From positions 31,939,148 to 32,003,147 of the forward strand of contig NC_090706.1 in assembly GCF_040954835.1 (NCBI RefSeq): 64,000 bases of DNA, in the 5' to 3' direction. The translations under genes were made by a program, and so were the position numbers. The notes beneath the pieces were generated by a model. It saw only the letters and a list, made by a program, of their open reading frames with translations. It did no database searches and was not told the DNA's origin. This document shows, piece after piece, positions 38,601-51,204 of the stretch. The stretch is from Lepisosteus oculatus (taxonomy: Eukaryota; Chordata; Actinopteri; Semionotiformes; Lepisosteidae). Each line of letters begins with the position of its first letter. The first letter of the stretch is position 1.

Positions 38601-41600
38601 AACGCGGATCTGGATGTTGTTCCCAGTGGAGGGGTCCTTCAGGTGGTCGATGGAGCGCACCATATCCAGGGCCATGTCACAGATATTATGGGCATGATAC
38701 TTGGTTTTCTCAGGCGCACCAGCCACCACCATGTATGCATCTCCTATGGTCTCTACCTGAGGAAGGAGACAATAGCAGTCTTCAAGCCTTCACAGACTTT
38801 TATGCATTGCTGATACTGTTGGCATTTCCCTTTAATTGAGAATTGTCTTATTTTTCAACAAAAGTATAAAAAAATGCATTCGTATTATAATCAAACGCAT
38901 AAATACGTATTATGTTAATAGGTATCATTGATTGTTTCTAGGCATCCATCATCCAGATTGACAATAAAATACAAAAACAAATACAATACTATATATTTAT
39001 TTTGTAATACTAAACAGGCTTCTATTTCCCACAGTTTTTTTAAGTATGAATAAATAGCTTTATTGCCCTGTCTACAGATGCTGGTTTATTACAAGGCTCA
39101 AGTTTCTTTGTGAATGGAGTGCTGACCCTCCATTCTCCGTATCACTGGGTAGCCCTGAATAGGAGCAAACCAGCTGCTCACCTTGAAGACCCTGTGCTTC
39201 TCGCTGAGGGTGTCGAAGAGTGTGTACATGGTGTTCAGCATTGACACAACCTGCATGGGAGTAATGTGGCTGCAGATGCGAGTGAAGCCCACGACATCAC
39301 TGAAGAGGATGGTCACATCTGGAAACACCTGGGGGCCACAGCAGAGAGAGGTGTCTACCCTTTTGAGCAGTCCCTCACTCCCTTGCTCATATCCCCGTCG
39401 TAGTAGCAAGGGACTTTGTGTGTCGAAACCACAGTGAAAGAAGATCAAAAGCTTTTATTCTGTGACTCAAAAAAATATGATTGTGAATGATCAAGATTGT
39501 TGTTGTATAAAGCAACTTTGATTTTCCTCTTTTCTTAAATGGGGGCCTTATGACTGACTTGATTTATTCAGGATTCATTCAAACAGCTATAATCACATAC
39601 ATTCTAATTATTCTTGTTCACTTTCCCATCCTGCCTCCAATTGCCTTTTACAAACGCTGTATTATGTTTTTGCAGACATAAAGTTTTGGTGTTCAAAAAT
39701 GGATTCCACCCAAATAAAAGAGCGTATATAATACAGAATATATGGAAATTCCTCCTTAATTAATGTAGAGGGAAGATGTGCTAACCTCCACTCAGCGACC
39801 ATAGCATGTTTACTTTCTCTCTGAATCTGAGATCTAAATAGCTTCATTTCTTAGGCCCAGGCCTGTTCTTAATTTGGTCAATTTAATATTTGCATGGGTA
39901 ACCCCAGAACCTGGTGCCCCTGCGTTGCCTGACCTCACAAGTGTTGACAGCTGGCTCTCCTTTGCGTAGCCGCTTGGCAACTGGCTTGGGGATCATTCTG
40001 TAGAGCAAATCATCCGTCTTCTTCATCTCATAGTCCAGCATCTTCATGCTCTCCTCCAATTTACTGGACTTTTTTTGCTCCTAAAGCCGAATGCACAGCA
40101 TGTTTGCACTTCCAGACAGTACGGTTTGTGTAGCATAGACAACAGCATTCGTCCAGCATGCTCAAAGCTGTGCATTGAGGTCACATCTGGGCTTTGGACA
40201 ATGTCATGTGACAATGCACATCTGGCAGTTGTCTATTTACAGTTTGGAGGAATTAAAATCAACACATGCATCTAAAACTCATTTGAAAACGTTTGACTCT
40301 TTAGTAAATTTAAAGAGCAGCTTTCAAGGAAAGTCAAACCTTGAAACCGTCTATGGCCAATTTACCTGTATAAGGGCTCTTTTTAGCTCTTCGGACTGTT
40401 GCGTTCCTGCTAGAACAAGATCTCGGCTGGAGTCGTGCATGCTCAGGTCATTTATGTACAATCCAGTCTTAAACATGGCACTCAACCTTTTGCCGTCTAT
40501 GGCCAATTTACCTGTATAAGGGCTCTTTTTAGCTCTTCGGACTGTTGCGTTCCTGCTAGAACAAGATCTCGGCTGGAGTCGTGCATGCTCAGGTCATTTA
40601 TGTACAATCCAGTCTTAAACATGGCACTCAAGCTCTCCATCCTAGAACAGTGGGAAATAGATGTGGTAATACATGGGTACACATTTACACTAACACCTGG
40701 ACAGAAAATTAGGTGCTGATAAGCAATTATACATTCTAAACAAATAAAGACAGGGGTAACAAGTCAGTGCTCTTACTCCTGTCTGTGTTCAGAAAAGAAA
40801 AGCTATGTGAAATGCATTCCCACTGAATATTTTTACATCCGAAATGTGCAGCATTTACAGAAGGTAAAACATTCGCAAAAGCTTCTTTTCTCCACACGTC
40901 CGCAAAGACGAGTCTGATGTTGACAGGGGAAGTCCCTAGGGGAAAGGTTAAGACCGGAAGGCAATGCAATATTGATGGGCTTGGATGGTGTGCAGAGGCT
41001 TCTCAGAGGGGACAGGAAAGGACTCTTAAGTGTCTGGTTCTTACACAGGTGTGCCCAGAAAGATAATGGACTCCCACTCAGGCATGTATCTCATCTGCCC
41101 CTTCAGCTTCAAGCAGCGGCTCCCATCTCCCCAGCTCTCCATGGCGTTCGAGCTGTTTCCGTCTGGGGGAAGATTATCACCAAGACCTGAATCAAACTGC
41201 TGCAGTATTTCTCTCTGCCCTTTCATGTCCTGCATCAATGAACTATTTCATCAGCTGCGAATCAGACTAGAAAGCTAGGATAGCTCATGGTATTTCTTTT
41301 CTCAATTCCCTTTTTTAAAGCCTAACAGTTTGTGTCTTTGCAGAAGGCAGCTCTCCCCTCTTCTTCTCAATTACACATATAACTGAGAAATAATATACTT
41401 ATAACATATTATATACAATACAATATTTTGGAATAACTAAATATGAATGCACTTCTGCTTTCCATGAATTAAATGATACTCTTCTGGTGTTCTTCAAAAT
41501 ATATTAGCCCTATTATCCACCCATATTCTAACCACTTTATCCAATTCAGGGTCAAGGGGGAGCTGGAGCCTATCCCAGCAAGCAACGGTCACAAGGCAGG

Positions 41601-44600
41601 ATACACCGGAGAGGGGACACCAGTCCATCACAGGGCACACAGACACAAACACACACTCCCAGAAGCCAATCAACCTGCCAGCATGTTTATGGACTATGTG
41701 TGGAAACCGGAACATCCAGAGACAACCCACACAAACATGAGGAGAACATACAAACTCCATGCACATAGCATCCTAGAAATTGAACCCAGGGCTCCAGACC
41801 TGCGAGACAGGGATGTGAATTGCTGCTGCCCTAGCCCTACAACTTATAAGCTAAACTGAGAAGAGCAGTTTCATCTCAGAGCCAATCAGTGGTTCAAGTT
41901 TATATTATCCATCTGCTTGGTCCAGAGTACATCATTTATCTGGGAGTACACACTCCTTGTTCTATGATAGATGCAAGCTTGATTTTTTTTCTATGCTCAC
42001 TCTCTCTTATGTGTCAGCTATGCTCAACTGCGTTTTGGGAGCTTGAGGTTGATAGAAAAGATTCTTGTTTAGTCATAAAAGGTTAAAACCTGGATTAAAC
42101 ACTGTTAACACTTTTCAACATAACATTCTCTACTAATCATTCATTGACCTCTGAGGCATATGACTTCGAAATTCGTTTGACCAGACCTGTGTAAGACCTT
42201 CTTATTTTTTTAATGGCTTCTGCAAGTATGTAACGTGAGGAAGCCAATATACCTTTGTAATCATCTCCAATAATTGACTGAAATGCCATAAGCTCCACAT
42301 CAACATCAGCAGATCGATTAGCATTCTCATAATCAGAGTCTGTGGAAAGAAGACAAAAATGTCATCTCACAGGTCAGCACCGCATTATGAATGTCTAATC
42401 CTTTCCATTATAAAATCAATAAAACATGCTTTGAGAATCTGAAATTGTTGCATAACAAAGCAAATGAAAGAAATGAAAAGGACAGAGAGAAGGGAATGTA
42501 AATCAGAAAAAAGGGAATCTACTGTCAATAAAAATGGGCATTACTCTGAACTCGATTGTGCAGGTTCCTCTCTCTCTTTACTGGTTCCTTTGACATGATC
42601 TCGAACAGGTTGTTTGGGTGTGAAATAATCTACAACACACAGAATTGAAGATTTGTTCATTGAAAGTACAAAGCATTTAAAGAAGTACCCATACAGTGAA
42701 CATTTTGTCGCTACTTGTGTTTACTAAAAATGGACAATTGATATTACATCAATGATCACAGAACATTTATATTTACACAAAATATATAAAGTGGGAACGT
42801 ATCAGGAACAATACGCATACAAGAAAAATATTCTTGTATTTTTGATGGCCTAGTTCACAAGTTTAGCTTTCATTTTTGTGAAGTCCAACTCCCTCTAGTG
42901 GTTATCTGGTTACAAGAGGTTTCAAGGTAGATGGCTTAAAGTAGGATGATAAGCATTTTTTGTTCTGTCATTGTAATCATAAAAATAATACAGTCATAGC
43001 TCACAATACTTTGATCACTTTTTTTGTGATGAAGAGTCATAATACAGTGCAGGTTCAACAGTTCAACAGATTTAAAGATAGGGTTGATATAGATAAAGTG
43101 ATTTTCTCTATGATTTTGCTTCTATTCACCTCATAGTGCATCAGAAATGATAACCTACTGTACTTAATCTTAAATACTTAATTACATACATAAAAATAAA
43201 TTGAATTTCAAAATAAACTACTTTCTGACTCATATGATAACATTGAATGCAGAACACAGCACAATTACATTGTTATCATCCTGATGTTCATTTGTAATAT
43301 GGAGAGAAAAGGCTTCTATGAGTAGCAGATATCCTACAGTATGTCCTGTTTTGTGCTCATACCTTACCAGACTTATTAGAATCATATACATAATGTACAT
43401 GAAATGGAATTATTTCATTCAATTGTAATGCCAACTGCAAATAGTGCATTAAAAATTTGAATCAGGCCTATGTGGAACAGATGTAAGATTTCAAAGGTAT
43501 AGAGTCAGGACATTGACAAACCATGTTCCAGGTGAACTCCACCAAGGGCCGGGCCAGCAGAAAGGCATCATTAATCTTTTTTCCATCCAAATCTGGGAAA
43601 ACAGTGGCCAGGCCTGAGCCTACATTATGAACAACCATATCCTAGAGAAACAAAAAAATGTGGTTAAACAGCTTCTGAAATCCATACATGATGTACCTAC
43701 CTGCTTTAGAGGATTTTTTGGTTAATATTTTAGTGGCCCTTACCGATTTAAACATAATTTATATATTTTTTCCAGAAGCTGGTAAACATTAGCAGCAGGT
43801 TAATTATAAAAAGTAAAGAGCAAATAGTCACAGATATAGCTGTATCTGTCTTAACTGATGAGGCTGCCAGAACCGAGATATTAGAAGTTTGCGCATCACA
43901 CAAAATGCATTGATTAACTTCTTGGAACAAATCAATGTGTTACTGTCACATTACACTCCCACTAAATTAGAAAATGTTGCTAATGAGCAGGTGAAAGCTA
44001 TAACTATTCACAGAACAGATGTGCTTTTAGTTTTCATTTATGTCATTTTTTCCTGTCTTTAAAGATGTAACTGACATTGCTTTATTTGCTTTTATTTCTT
44101 AAGTAAGCATAGATAACTTAATATAAAAGCAAACTTCTATATACAGATATAGCTGGTTACATTACCAGGTTAGAAAGAAAATCAAAGACACTGCAATGAA
44201 ATTAGAAGATGTGTATGAAGACGTGCTCTTTCAAATGATCTTAATCATAAAAGAGAGTTTGAGGAAAAATAGTGAGAGGATACATTAGAGGTCTGTGCAG
44301 AAAATGAACATCATGAATTTGGAGAAATTAATCTGATGTTTCCTTTATGTTATTTGTTGCAGAATCCAAATGAAGCTTTTCCAGCCATACAAATCAATCT
44401 GGATATTATTAACAGTTCTGTGTTTTGAGTGTATTCATAGACATTTAAAGAAGACATTTAGGCAGGCTGTTAAATCACAAAATCTCAATCCAAGCCATTA
44501 ATGTACACCTGCAGAAATACTGTGATGTACTACATATAGAATACACACAGTGTTGTTGGATTGCGCATTTCAAAACAATGAAATACACAATACACTCTCT

Positions 44601-47116
44601 ATTGTATTTTCAAGTACATTGGAATTGCAGCCTCTGAAGGTCATAATGAAACCCAAGGATCAGTTGGCTATATTAAGGCTTGCACTAACCTGTCTGAAGA
44701 CAATGTTAAAGGGGAACACCTCAAAGAAGAAGTCACTAGTGATGGGCAGTATCTCCTGTTCCTCTTCATCTTCCTTCTGGATATACCGGTAGGCTGAGTT
44801 ATCAAAGTTCAACCTGAGGACAAAGTGGCAAAGCAAAAAAGGATGGACATTGGGCGTGAGTTCTGTATCTGGTTAAAAACTGTTGACAAAACTAACGAAA
44901 AGCTGCATTTGCACTACAGGATGCATCTGCAATCTTGTTATGGGCTTTATAAAATGACAGGCACTCTTGTGTGAAAATAAATCTCACGGAACCTCATGGT
45001 GACATGGGAGTAGTCTCCCACAAGCTGCTCACTCAGAACCTCCACATGGATGTCGGTGTCATAGAACTGCTTTCCCATCTGCCTCAGCTGGCCCATGGCA
45101 TAATGCAGGTAGCCTTTCCTCTTACTCCTGCAGTCAGCACAGTACAACACAGAAGCACAGGCTCTTAGATTCCTGCTTCGCTTGACACTTTATTTCACAT
45201 CATTTTGTGAGGCTAGAAAATCTAGCATAGTTCATTACATGACATTTTGGACATATTCCCTCACCCTTTCATTTGCAAATAGTTTGCATATTTTGCCTGT
45301 GAAAGCTCATCTTTGTTGGGTGAGTAGGACCATTGTAAAGAGGAAACCTCCTACTCACATCTAAACAGTTTTTGTATCATTGCGTTCAATCAGCAAATTA
45401 AAATGTTGCATAACTGTTAAAAGTGCAATATCATAATAAACAATACGACAAATTCTAAGCGTGTGATTCATAATACATATACGTAGGTATTACAGTGATG
45501 TAAAGCATTCATAAGAAAAAACTGTGTTGTGTAATGCACTATAACTTTATTACAGTAAACCACAGTAAAATGGGATAAAGCAGAGCTTCTCTCCCTCTTT
45601 TCAGTGACCTGTAATGCAGAGTAACTCCGGTGGCTGATTCTTCCTGACAGAAAAAGGTGGGGGGTTGGACTTTCGGGTAGCTGAATCGGAGGTATTCGTG
45701 TAGGTTGTCCAGCCCGTTAACAAAGTCTCTGACGTGTCGCCCCAGAACCTGTAACACAAAGATGTTCCACCTCAAATCCATGTCAGCCTGCCACACTGAC
45801 AAGCATTTCTGAGGGAGGACTCTTATTGATGTTATGATTTATGGGTATGACTATTGATTAACTCTTGCCATATTACAACACCAGGAAGAGGGAACCATCT
45901 TTCAACTTCAAATTCCATATTTAAAATCACAGCAAGCAGCTATAGACAGCTGTTTCTCCCTTGGTGGTGACTTATCACCAGTTTATCAGTGGGGCATATC
46001 ATTACATAATACATTATATAATAAATATATCTATAAAAATATATATTCAAACTTTTTTCAGAATGACAGGCTTACATTGTTCCTGAACATGAAGGGAAAT
46101 ATGTCAGTGTGAAAAGAAAGTTGAAAAAACAGAAAGAACAGGGGTCTGTCTTTAAAGATTACTGGAGATTGTCCAAGAATTGCATATTTGTCCCCCTTTT
46201 AAATAATGATTTATGTTTAATTTTACCTTTGGACGTCCTCTACCCACCTTTAATATTCTGTCATAGCCATACTTCCCTACAAATCCCAGAAAGTAAACAC
46301 CCCAAGAGTTCATCAGCTCATTGTAGGGGGTTCCTGTTACCCCACTGGCAGCTTTGGCAATGCGAGGAATGACACTCTCGCTGTAAACCTGAAAGAGGAG
46401 GATCGCAGTCTCTCAATAGGATGTTCACTTGAGGGACTCTGACCAGAGATCTCAGGAAGCAAATAACCTGTTATGTTTGTTCCGGCCTTGGAAGCCAATA
46501 TTATTTTTCCATAATCAGTTACAGGTAAGCAAGGTATACAGTAGATGCCTTTAGCAATGCTGGTAAGACCAATCATCAGCCTTGCTGCAACCAATCAAAC
46601 AAACAATCTACCGTTTGAGCCTTAGAAATTTTGATCTTTTGATCACATACAACTGTAAGTTGTTTTTTCCTTCTGACAAAGATTAAATTAGTCCCAGAAA
46701 TACACAAATAGTATAACGACTGACTATCAATGCAGTCAAACCAAGGAAAGTCATATTTAACTCCTAATCTGTACCTATCATATAATGGAGTCATCAAACA
46801 TCAGTGATTTAGCTAGATAAGGTAATTGTCTTTTAATAACCAGGAAAACTGTGTGATTTCATCAGTCAGAATGCAAATACAGGATTTAATTTGCTCTATT
46901 TTGTTCCTCTATTCTGGTCTTTCACTCATATGGTAGAGTAAGTCCTGCCAAGATTCTTATTTAACTTCTCAAAGCATTGATCCTAAATGACACCTGATGT
47001 GTAACGAAGGAATGCAGTCTGACATCTGCCCTCTCGCGGACGAGTTTCCAGACATCATCCCCATAGGATTCTTTAATGAAGTCGTGCAGACTCTCACATA
47101 GCAACCCGTACATCAT
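35673..47116 (-). CDS. Gyc88E-like: Atypical soluble guanylate cyclase, Gyc-88E-like
   Basis: Eighteen exons close in phase to 761 residues: 46994-47113, 46248-46388, 45609-45748, 44993-45127, 44690-44813, 43522-43641, 42545-42629, 42253-42339, 41045-41162, 40512-40641, 39934-40080, 39182-39328, 38600-38756, 37988-38097, 37538-37627, 36790-36936, 36484-36612, 35673-35831. Domains: heme H-NOX (1-180; MYGLL start, proximal His104, YRSKR at 133-137, Tyr143), PAS-like HNOBA (about 210-365), coiled coil (390-445), cyclase (450-617), acidic tail ending CSVC. Metal Asp460 and Asp504 and purine Glu500 are present, but Gly570, His577 and Ala581 replace the usual Cys, Asn and Arg. [16 protein letters not shown] and the H-NOX are far closer to insect Gyc-88E than to vertebrate beta1 or beta2. 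Two in-frame ATGs (47116, 47113); exon 9 has an alternative acceptor (ending TTGATTCAG). Probably a cytosolic O2-responsive cGMP-pathway subunit. Confidence 0.92.
36475..36483 (-). other. Tandem alternative donor of cyclase exon 17
   Basis: Two good GT donors lie 9 bases apart (TCT|GTGAGT and AAG|GTAAGG). Use of the distal one adds Val-Ser-Lys in frame before the last exon. Confidence 0.55.
40347..40631. repeat. Perfect tandem duplication spanning a cyclase exon
   Basis: Two identical 139-bp blocks, 40347-40485 and 40493-40631, are separated by 7 bases (period 146). On the minus strand each holds most of cyclase exon 10 plus its donor GTAAAT and the first intron bases. Only the 40493-40631 copy has the strong CTGTTCTAG acceptor. 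The other copy is preceded by GGCAAAAG, a weak acceptor, which would still give an in-frame exon (40366-40486). Absence of any mismatch implies a very young duplication or an assembly artefact. Confidence 0.97.
41515..41835 (-). repeat. tRNA-head SINE with L2-type tail (minus strand)
   Basis: Reverse complement of the same layout as 30636-30937: CAGGGTCAAGGGGGAGCTGGAGCCTATCCCAGC at the tail side, CCAGTCCATCACAGGGCACAC in the middle and GAACCCAGGGCTCCAGACC near the head. It lies in the intron between cyclase exons 8 and 9, in the sense orientation of that gene. Confidence 0.75.
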
Positions 47117-50100
47117 TGAGGCTTGCTGGTGTTGATGTCAGAGCAGAGCGACCAAAGAGGCTATTGCAAGAGAAACATATAAATTGCATTGGTCAGATTG
47201 AAAAAAAGAAAGTGAATCATACCCATGTCTAGCCCAGTTTTATTCATGGTACATAAAATGCTTTGTACTGTGATAGGTGACAGTGTGGTATAAATACGAT
47301 TTGGAAAATGTAACTCAAAGGTCGTAACAGTTGAATATTAGTTTTTAATTGAGGTGTGCAGATTCCACAACCCACAGCAAAGCCTCACAAATAATATCAC
47401 CTAAGCAGAAATCGTCTAGATTTTGAGATTTGTTTTGTCTTGTAGGGAGATTTGTAATTTTAGAATATGTTTTCTTAAGAACAGAAAAGGCAGTGGAAAA
47501 AAAGCATTTGATAACAGAAATCTGTGCTTCCAGGATTGGCTCTACGTTGTCATGAGCTCAGCCTGGAACAAGCAGCTTTCCGATAATGAATGGATGGATA
47601 ACAGAAATATTAATTTAAAGCTTACACTCAATCCCCAATATGTTGGCTTTGAATAAGTTTAAATATTTGTCCCCTTATTTAAAATAAACCTGATTTATAA
47701 ATGTAACAAAACTGACATTATAATTTATCAACTTCTATTCCTAAAACTTACAGGGCCTATATCCTGGCCAATCCTGCTAAATTAAGTAATATTGTTTCCT
47801 TGCAAGAAAACACAAAAGTGCCACAAATCTTTCAAGATTCTACTGTAAATTCAGAGTCACTCATTTTAAACCTTTTTTTTTTATTTTACAAAATTGGGAG
47901 TTTATCAAATTAAGTTTAGAAAACCAGGTGGTAAAATTAATGTGAGAGAAAATAAGGTTCTATGAAAAAGGCTCATAGACTGATAGATCCCCTTGATAAA
48001 TTAAAAAGGAAAGGAAAGGAACTGGTAGGGTAGCATCCCAAGGACTATTAATAGTATAGTATACTGTATTTATTTATACTTCCATTTAAACCAGTATTTA
48101 TAGAATGAACTACAGTCAGCTACAACATGAAACTCCTGAATATGTTCCAGCAATTTGCTCAATCGCATCCTGGGAAGAGAATACTCATCTTTTTAATGAA
48201 TCCCCAATTCTTAGTGTCACTTCCAGAGACTGCTGTAGAAGAGACCAGTTGCAAACTGTGACTCTAGTCCAGCTGTTATTTAACAGGGCCTATCAGCCTG
48301 ACACAGTTTTAAAATTGTCAAAATCTGCTAAATGAACTTTTACTGTTAACCATGCTGTGTCAGGTAGTCTGAAAATAATTAAGCATCTGAACACTCTTTA
48401 AAAATGAAAATAAATGTAGAAACCCCCACAAAAAACTATTAAAGCCCAATACCCATGAGCAATACTCAGCATCTTTCAGAGAATCTAATCCACAAATGAT
48501 TTTAAACTGATGCTGTAAATCACCACCATAAAATACATCTCTTGGTCTGATTAAAAAAAAACAGAAAATACCTTTGGAAGACAAGCTGCTGAATTCTTGT
48601 CACCAGTTTGGACAGTGCATCGCAACTGAAGCAGAATGAAGCTTTTTAGAGGCATTTCTCTTATAAACACCTAAGAGCTGATAAGATGGTATTGTCACCT
48701 GTCACTGCCTGGTGGCCCTTCATCTCAGAATATTGCTCAATTACAGCACTGTACGCCACAAACAGACTCCCAGTCAGCTTTCAAATACAGATGTCGTCCC
48801 TCTCAAGCATTGACGATATCTACAGTATGTCTGACTAGAAGGGATTCCTGCGATTTCTCTGAGACATATTCACATTCCACATTGTATTCTGAAGTAGTTA
48901 AGAAGTTTGCATACAGATTGTATACAGTTCTTGTCAAACTAAACATTTGAAAGTTTCGTTTCAAATAATGCTGATGGAATACAGTAGTATACCTTTAAGG
49001 CTTGCTTTTTTCATTAAGGTTATTTCTGCATTCAATTCAAGCTACCTGTCTCATCATAATCATTTTATATGCCAGCATGGTTTTGTAATGCAGCTAAAGA
49101 GTAACGCAGTTAATTAAGGTACAAGTTCAATAGTGTAAGCATTAAAGCTGTAAGGGGACTGTTTATTGATGATATATTAACAAGGTAATTGCTCATCTCA
49201 CATCCTGTATTAATTAGGTAACCTTCAGAACAATAGTCTGTTTGCCTGACTTCTCTTATTCATTCACTATGGATTCACAAAGAGAGTGTCAAGAATATCT
49301 ACTTTCTGCAAAATTATCTGAAAACGTCTATCAAGTCAAATAGCAAAAATATTTAAAAATGTATTCAAATGTTGGAATAAAGACATATTTTTGTCTGTTC
49401 AATCCAAAAGAAGCAACAATTTTGCCTTTAAGATTCAACTTCCCCCCTAAATATCTGGATTATAGGTTTTCCAGCCTCCTGTGGTTTCAAAGTGACAGGT
49501 GAGATTGCAGGTGGAAAACAGTTTTTTACGATTTCAATCAGTATGCCTACTTTCAGGAAATTATCTGCCCAGATGTTACTGGCAAAGGGCAATGAGTGGG
49601 CATTACACATCAAAAGTACTGTTTGTGTCAAAAAGCCTCAAAGCATATCATTGCAAGCTTTAATAAAACTGGCATTATCTGACAAAGAGCCACACTAAAT
49701 GCCTGTTTGTATTTAAACATTTCACAACGCCTTGTGCTCCTAATGAGTATTACACAGAGTACCAATAATGTATCTGCTAATAGAACTTTCAGTTAAGAGG
49801 TACTTGATAAGCAGTCATTTTTAAATCAAATCTACAAAATATGAAAAACATAGCTTTTGTAAACATTGCCCAAGCAGAAAACTATGTTAAAATCTCCATC
49901 TGAAAGATGCAATTGAAGATAAATGGTGAATGGAAATTGTTGGAATGCTTATTCTGTTGATAAATTTGTCATAAACAAAATTATTATTCTTAACACAGGG
50001 ATGCATGACCCACCATACATACATACATGTATACCAATCAGCTTGCTAATGCAAATAGTTTACACAGAAATACCATGACTACTTGAGATGAAAACATAAG

Positions 50101-50960
50101 GATATAAGGAATTTTAAAACCAGAGGAGGCCATTCAATCAATCTAGACCAGTTGGTAGTTAGCATTTACCTGACCTCATCTAGCCATTTCCTGAAAGATG
50201 ACAGGGTACCAGCTTCAACATCATACACTAGCTGGGAAGCTTGTTCTAGTCCCTCAACCCTTTGGGCAAAATCAATGTACATGAATGTGCACTTAGTGAC
50301 TAAATGAGAAGTTCATTTTTGCATGTTTAGGATGGAGACAAAAATACAGGTTAAAAATCTGGACATGCAAAATTAGGTGCCCAAATTGCAGGATTTTTAC
50401 AAATGTTTTACAAACGCTTTACAAAGGCTTTTTCACATACTGTACAGGTAGATATTATTAGAAGTCTGGTGGTTCCATGACAAAACATGGGAGGGCTGTA
50501 GGTAAATATGCACAGATGAGGCCATCAATGATTTTAAAATATTGCTTTTCCGCAGTACAGATAAAGGAGCTCCAGCAATTACAGTTAGTATGGAATGATC
50601 CTTATAGCGGTGAGTGAGAGATTGATTGCAATGTTTCCTAGTGGGTTGAAAAAAAACAACAGCAATATTGTCAATACACAAACTCTGAAGGTTGATTTCA
50701 TGTGAAAAATCAATGACAACCTTGAACATGATAGGCTGTGGTTTGATGACTTACATAGGCCATTCACTAAATGAGGACATACAGTACAGGTTAGACTTTG
50801 CATTGGTGAGAGATAAGATCTATAAATAGCAAGTAAAATAGAGCAGTTAACATCAGCTTGAGTGTTAATGTATATTTTGTGATGGTGACTCTCTGACTGA
50901 CACGTCAGTGACTAACCAACTGTCAGCTGCTTGTACCAGACCCACACTGTAGTGTCCAGA
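47117..50960. other. Intergenic DNA between cyclase and myozenin-3 starts
   Basis: The two genes are divergent, so both promoters should lie in or near this interval. Apart from a dispersed repeat at 50110-50285 no exon, RNA gene or mobile element could be recognised. No TATA box or CpG-rich stretch was evident just upstream of the cyclase ATG. Confidence 0.5.
50110..50285. repeat. Dispersed repeat, related to 25630-25750
   Basis: Contains AGAGGAGGCCATTCAATC, CATCTAGCCATTTCCTGAAAGA, CAGCTTCAACATCA and AGCTGGGAAGCTTGTTCTAG. This is the fuller of two copies in the window. Confidence 0.6.
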
Positions 50961-51204
50961 TCATATTTTTATTATAAAGGTTATACAGCCAGTTATAGCA
51001 CTCTGCACATTTCCAGGCCAACCCCCCGCCTAACTAAATTAAGTCAGTGATGTAATACGGAGATGCCCAAGACTGTTGGCATAACCCAGCTGTTCTCTTA
51101 CCGAAAGAGTCTGCTCAGGAAGGAACAGCAGCAAGACTTGGGACTTGAAAAAGACCTGAGGACCAACTTCTGACAAAAAGGCTTTTCACACAAATATTCC
51201 CAAG
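50924..51204 (+). promoter_or_regulatory. Probable myozenin-3 promoter and 5'UTR exon
   Basis: A TTATAAAGG word (50972-50980) lies about 230 bases before a good donor (CAAG|GTAAGG, 51204/51205), suggesting a short non-coding first exon that joins the acceptor at 52067. CAGCTG E-boxes at 50924-50929 and near 51088 fit myogenic bHLH control of a sarcomere gene. Start site inferred. Confidence 0.45.

Noticed and set aside
40366-40486. Counting the duplicated exon as a constitutive 19th exon
   Set aside because: Inclusion after exon 10 would shift the frame; its acceptor is weak.
41473-41859. 128-codon ORF and its antisense partner
   Set aside because: Located in a SINE copy.
35673-47116. Annotation as canonical GUCY1B1 or GUCY1B2
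   Set aside because: The H-NOX and linker motifs fit Gyc-88E better, and beta1 has Ile rather than Tyr at the distal position. Rat beta2 differs strongly at the N-terminus.
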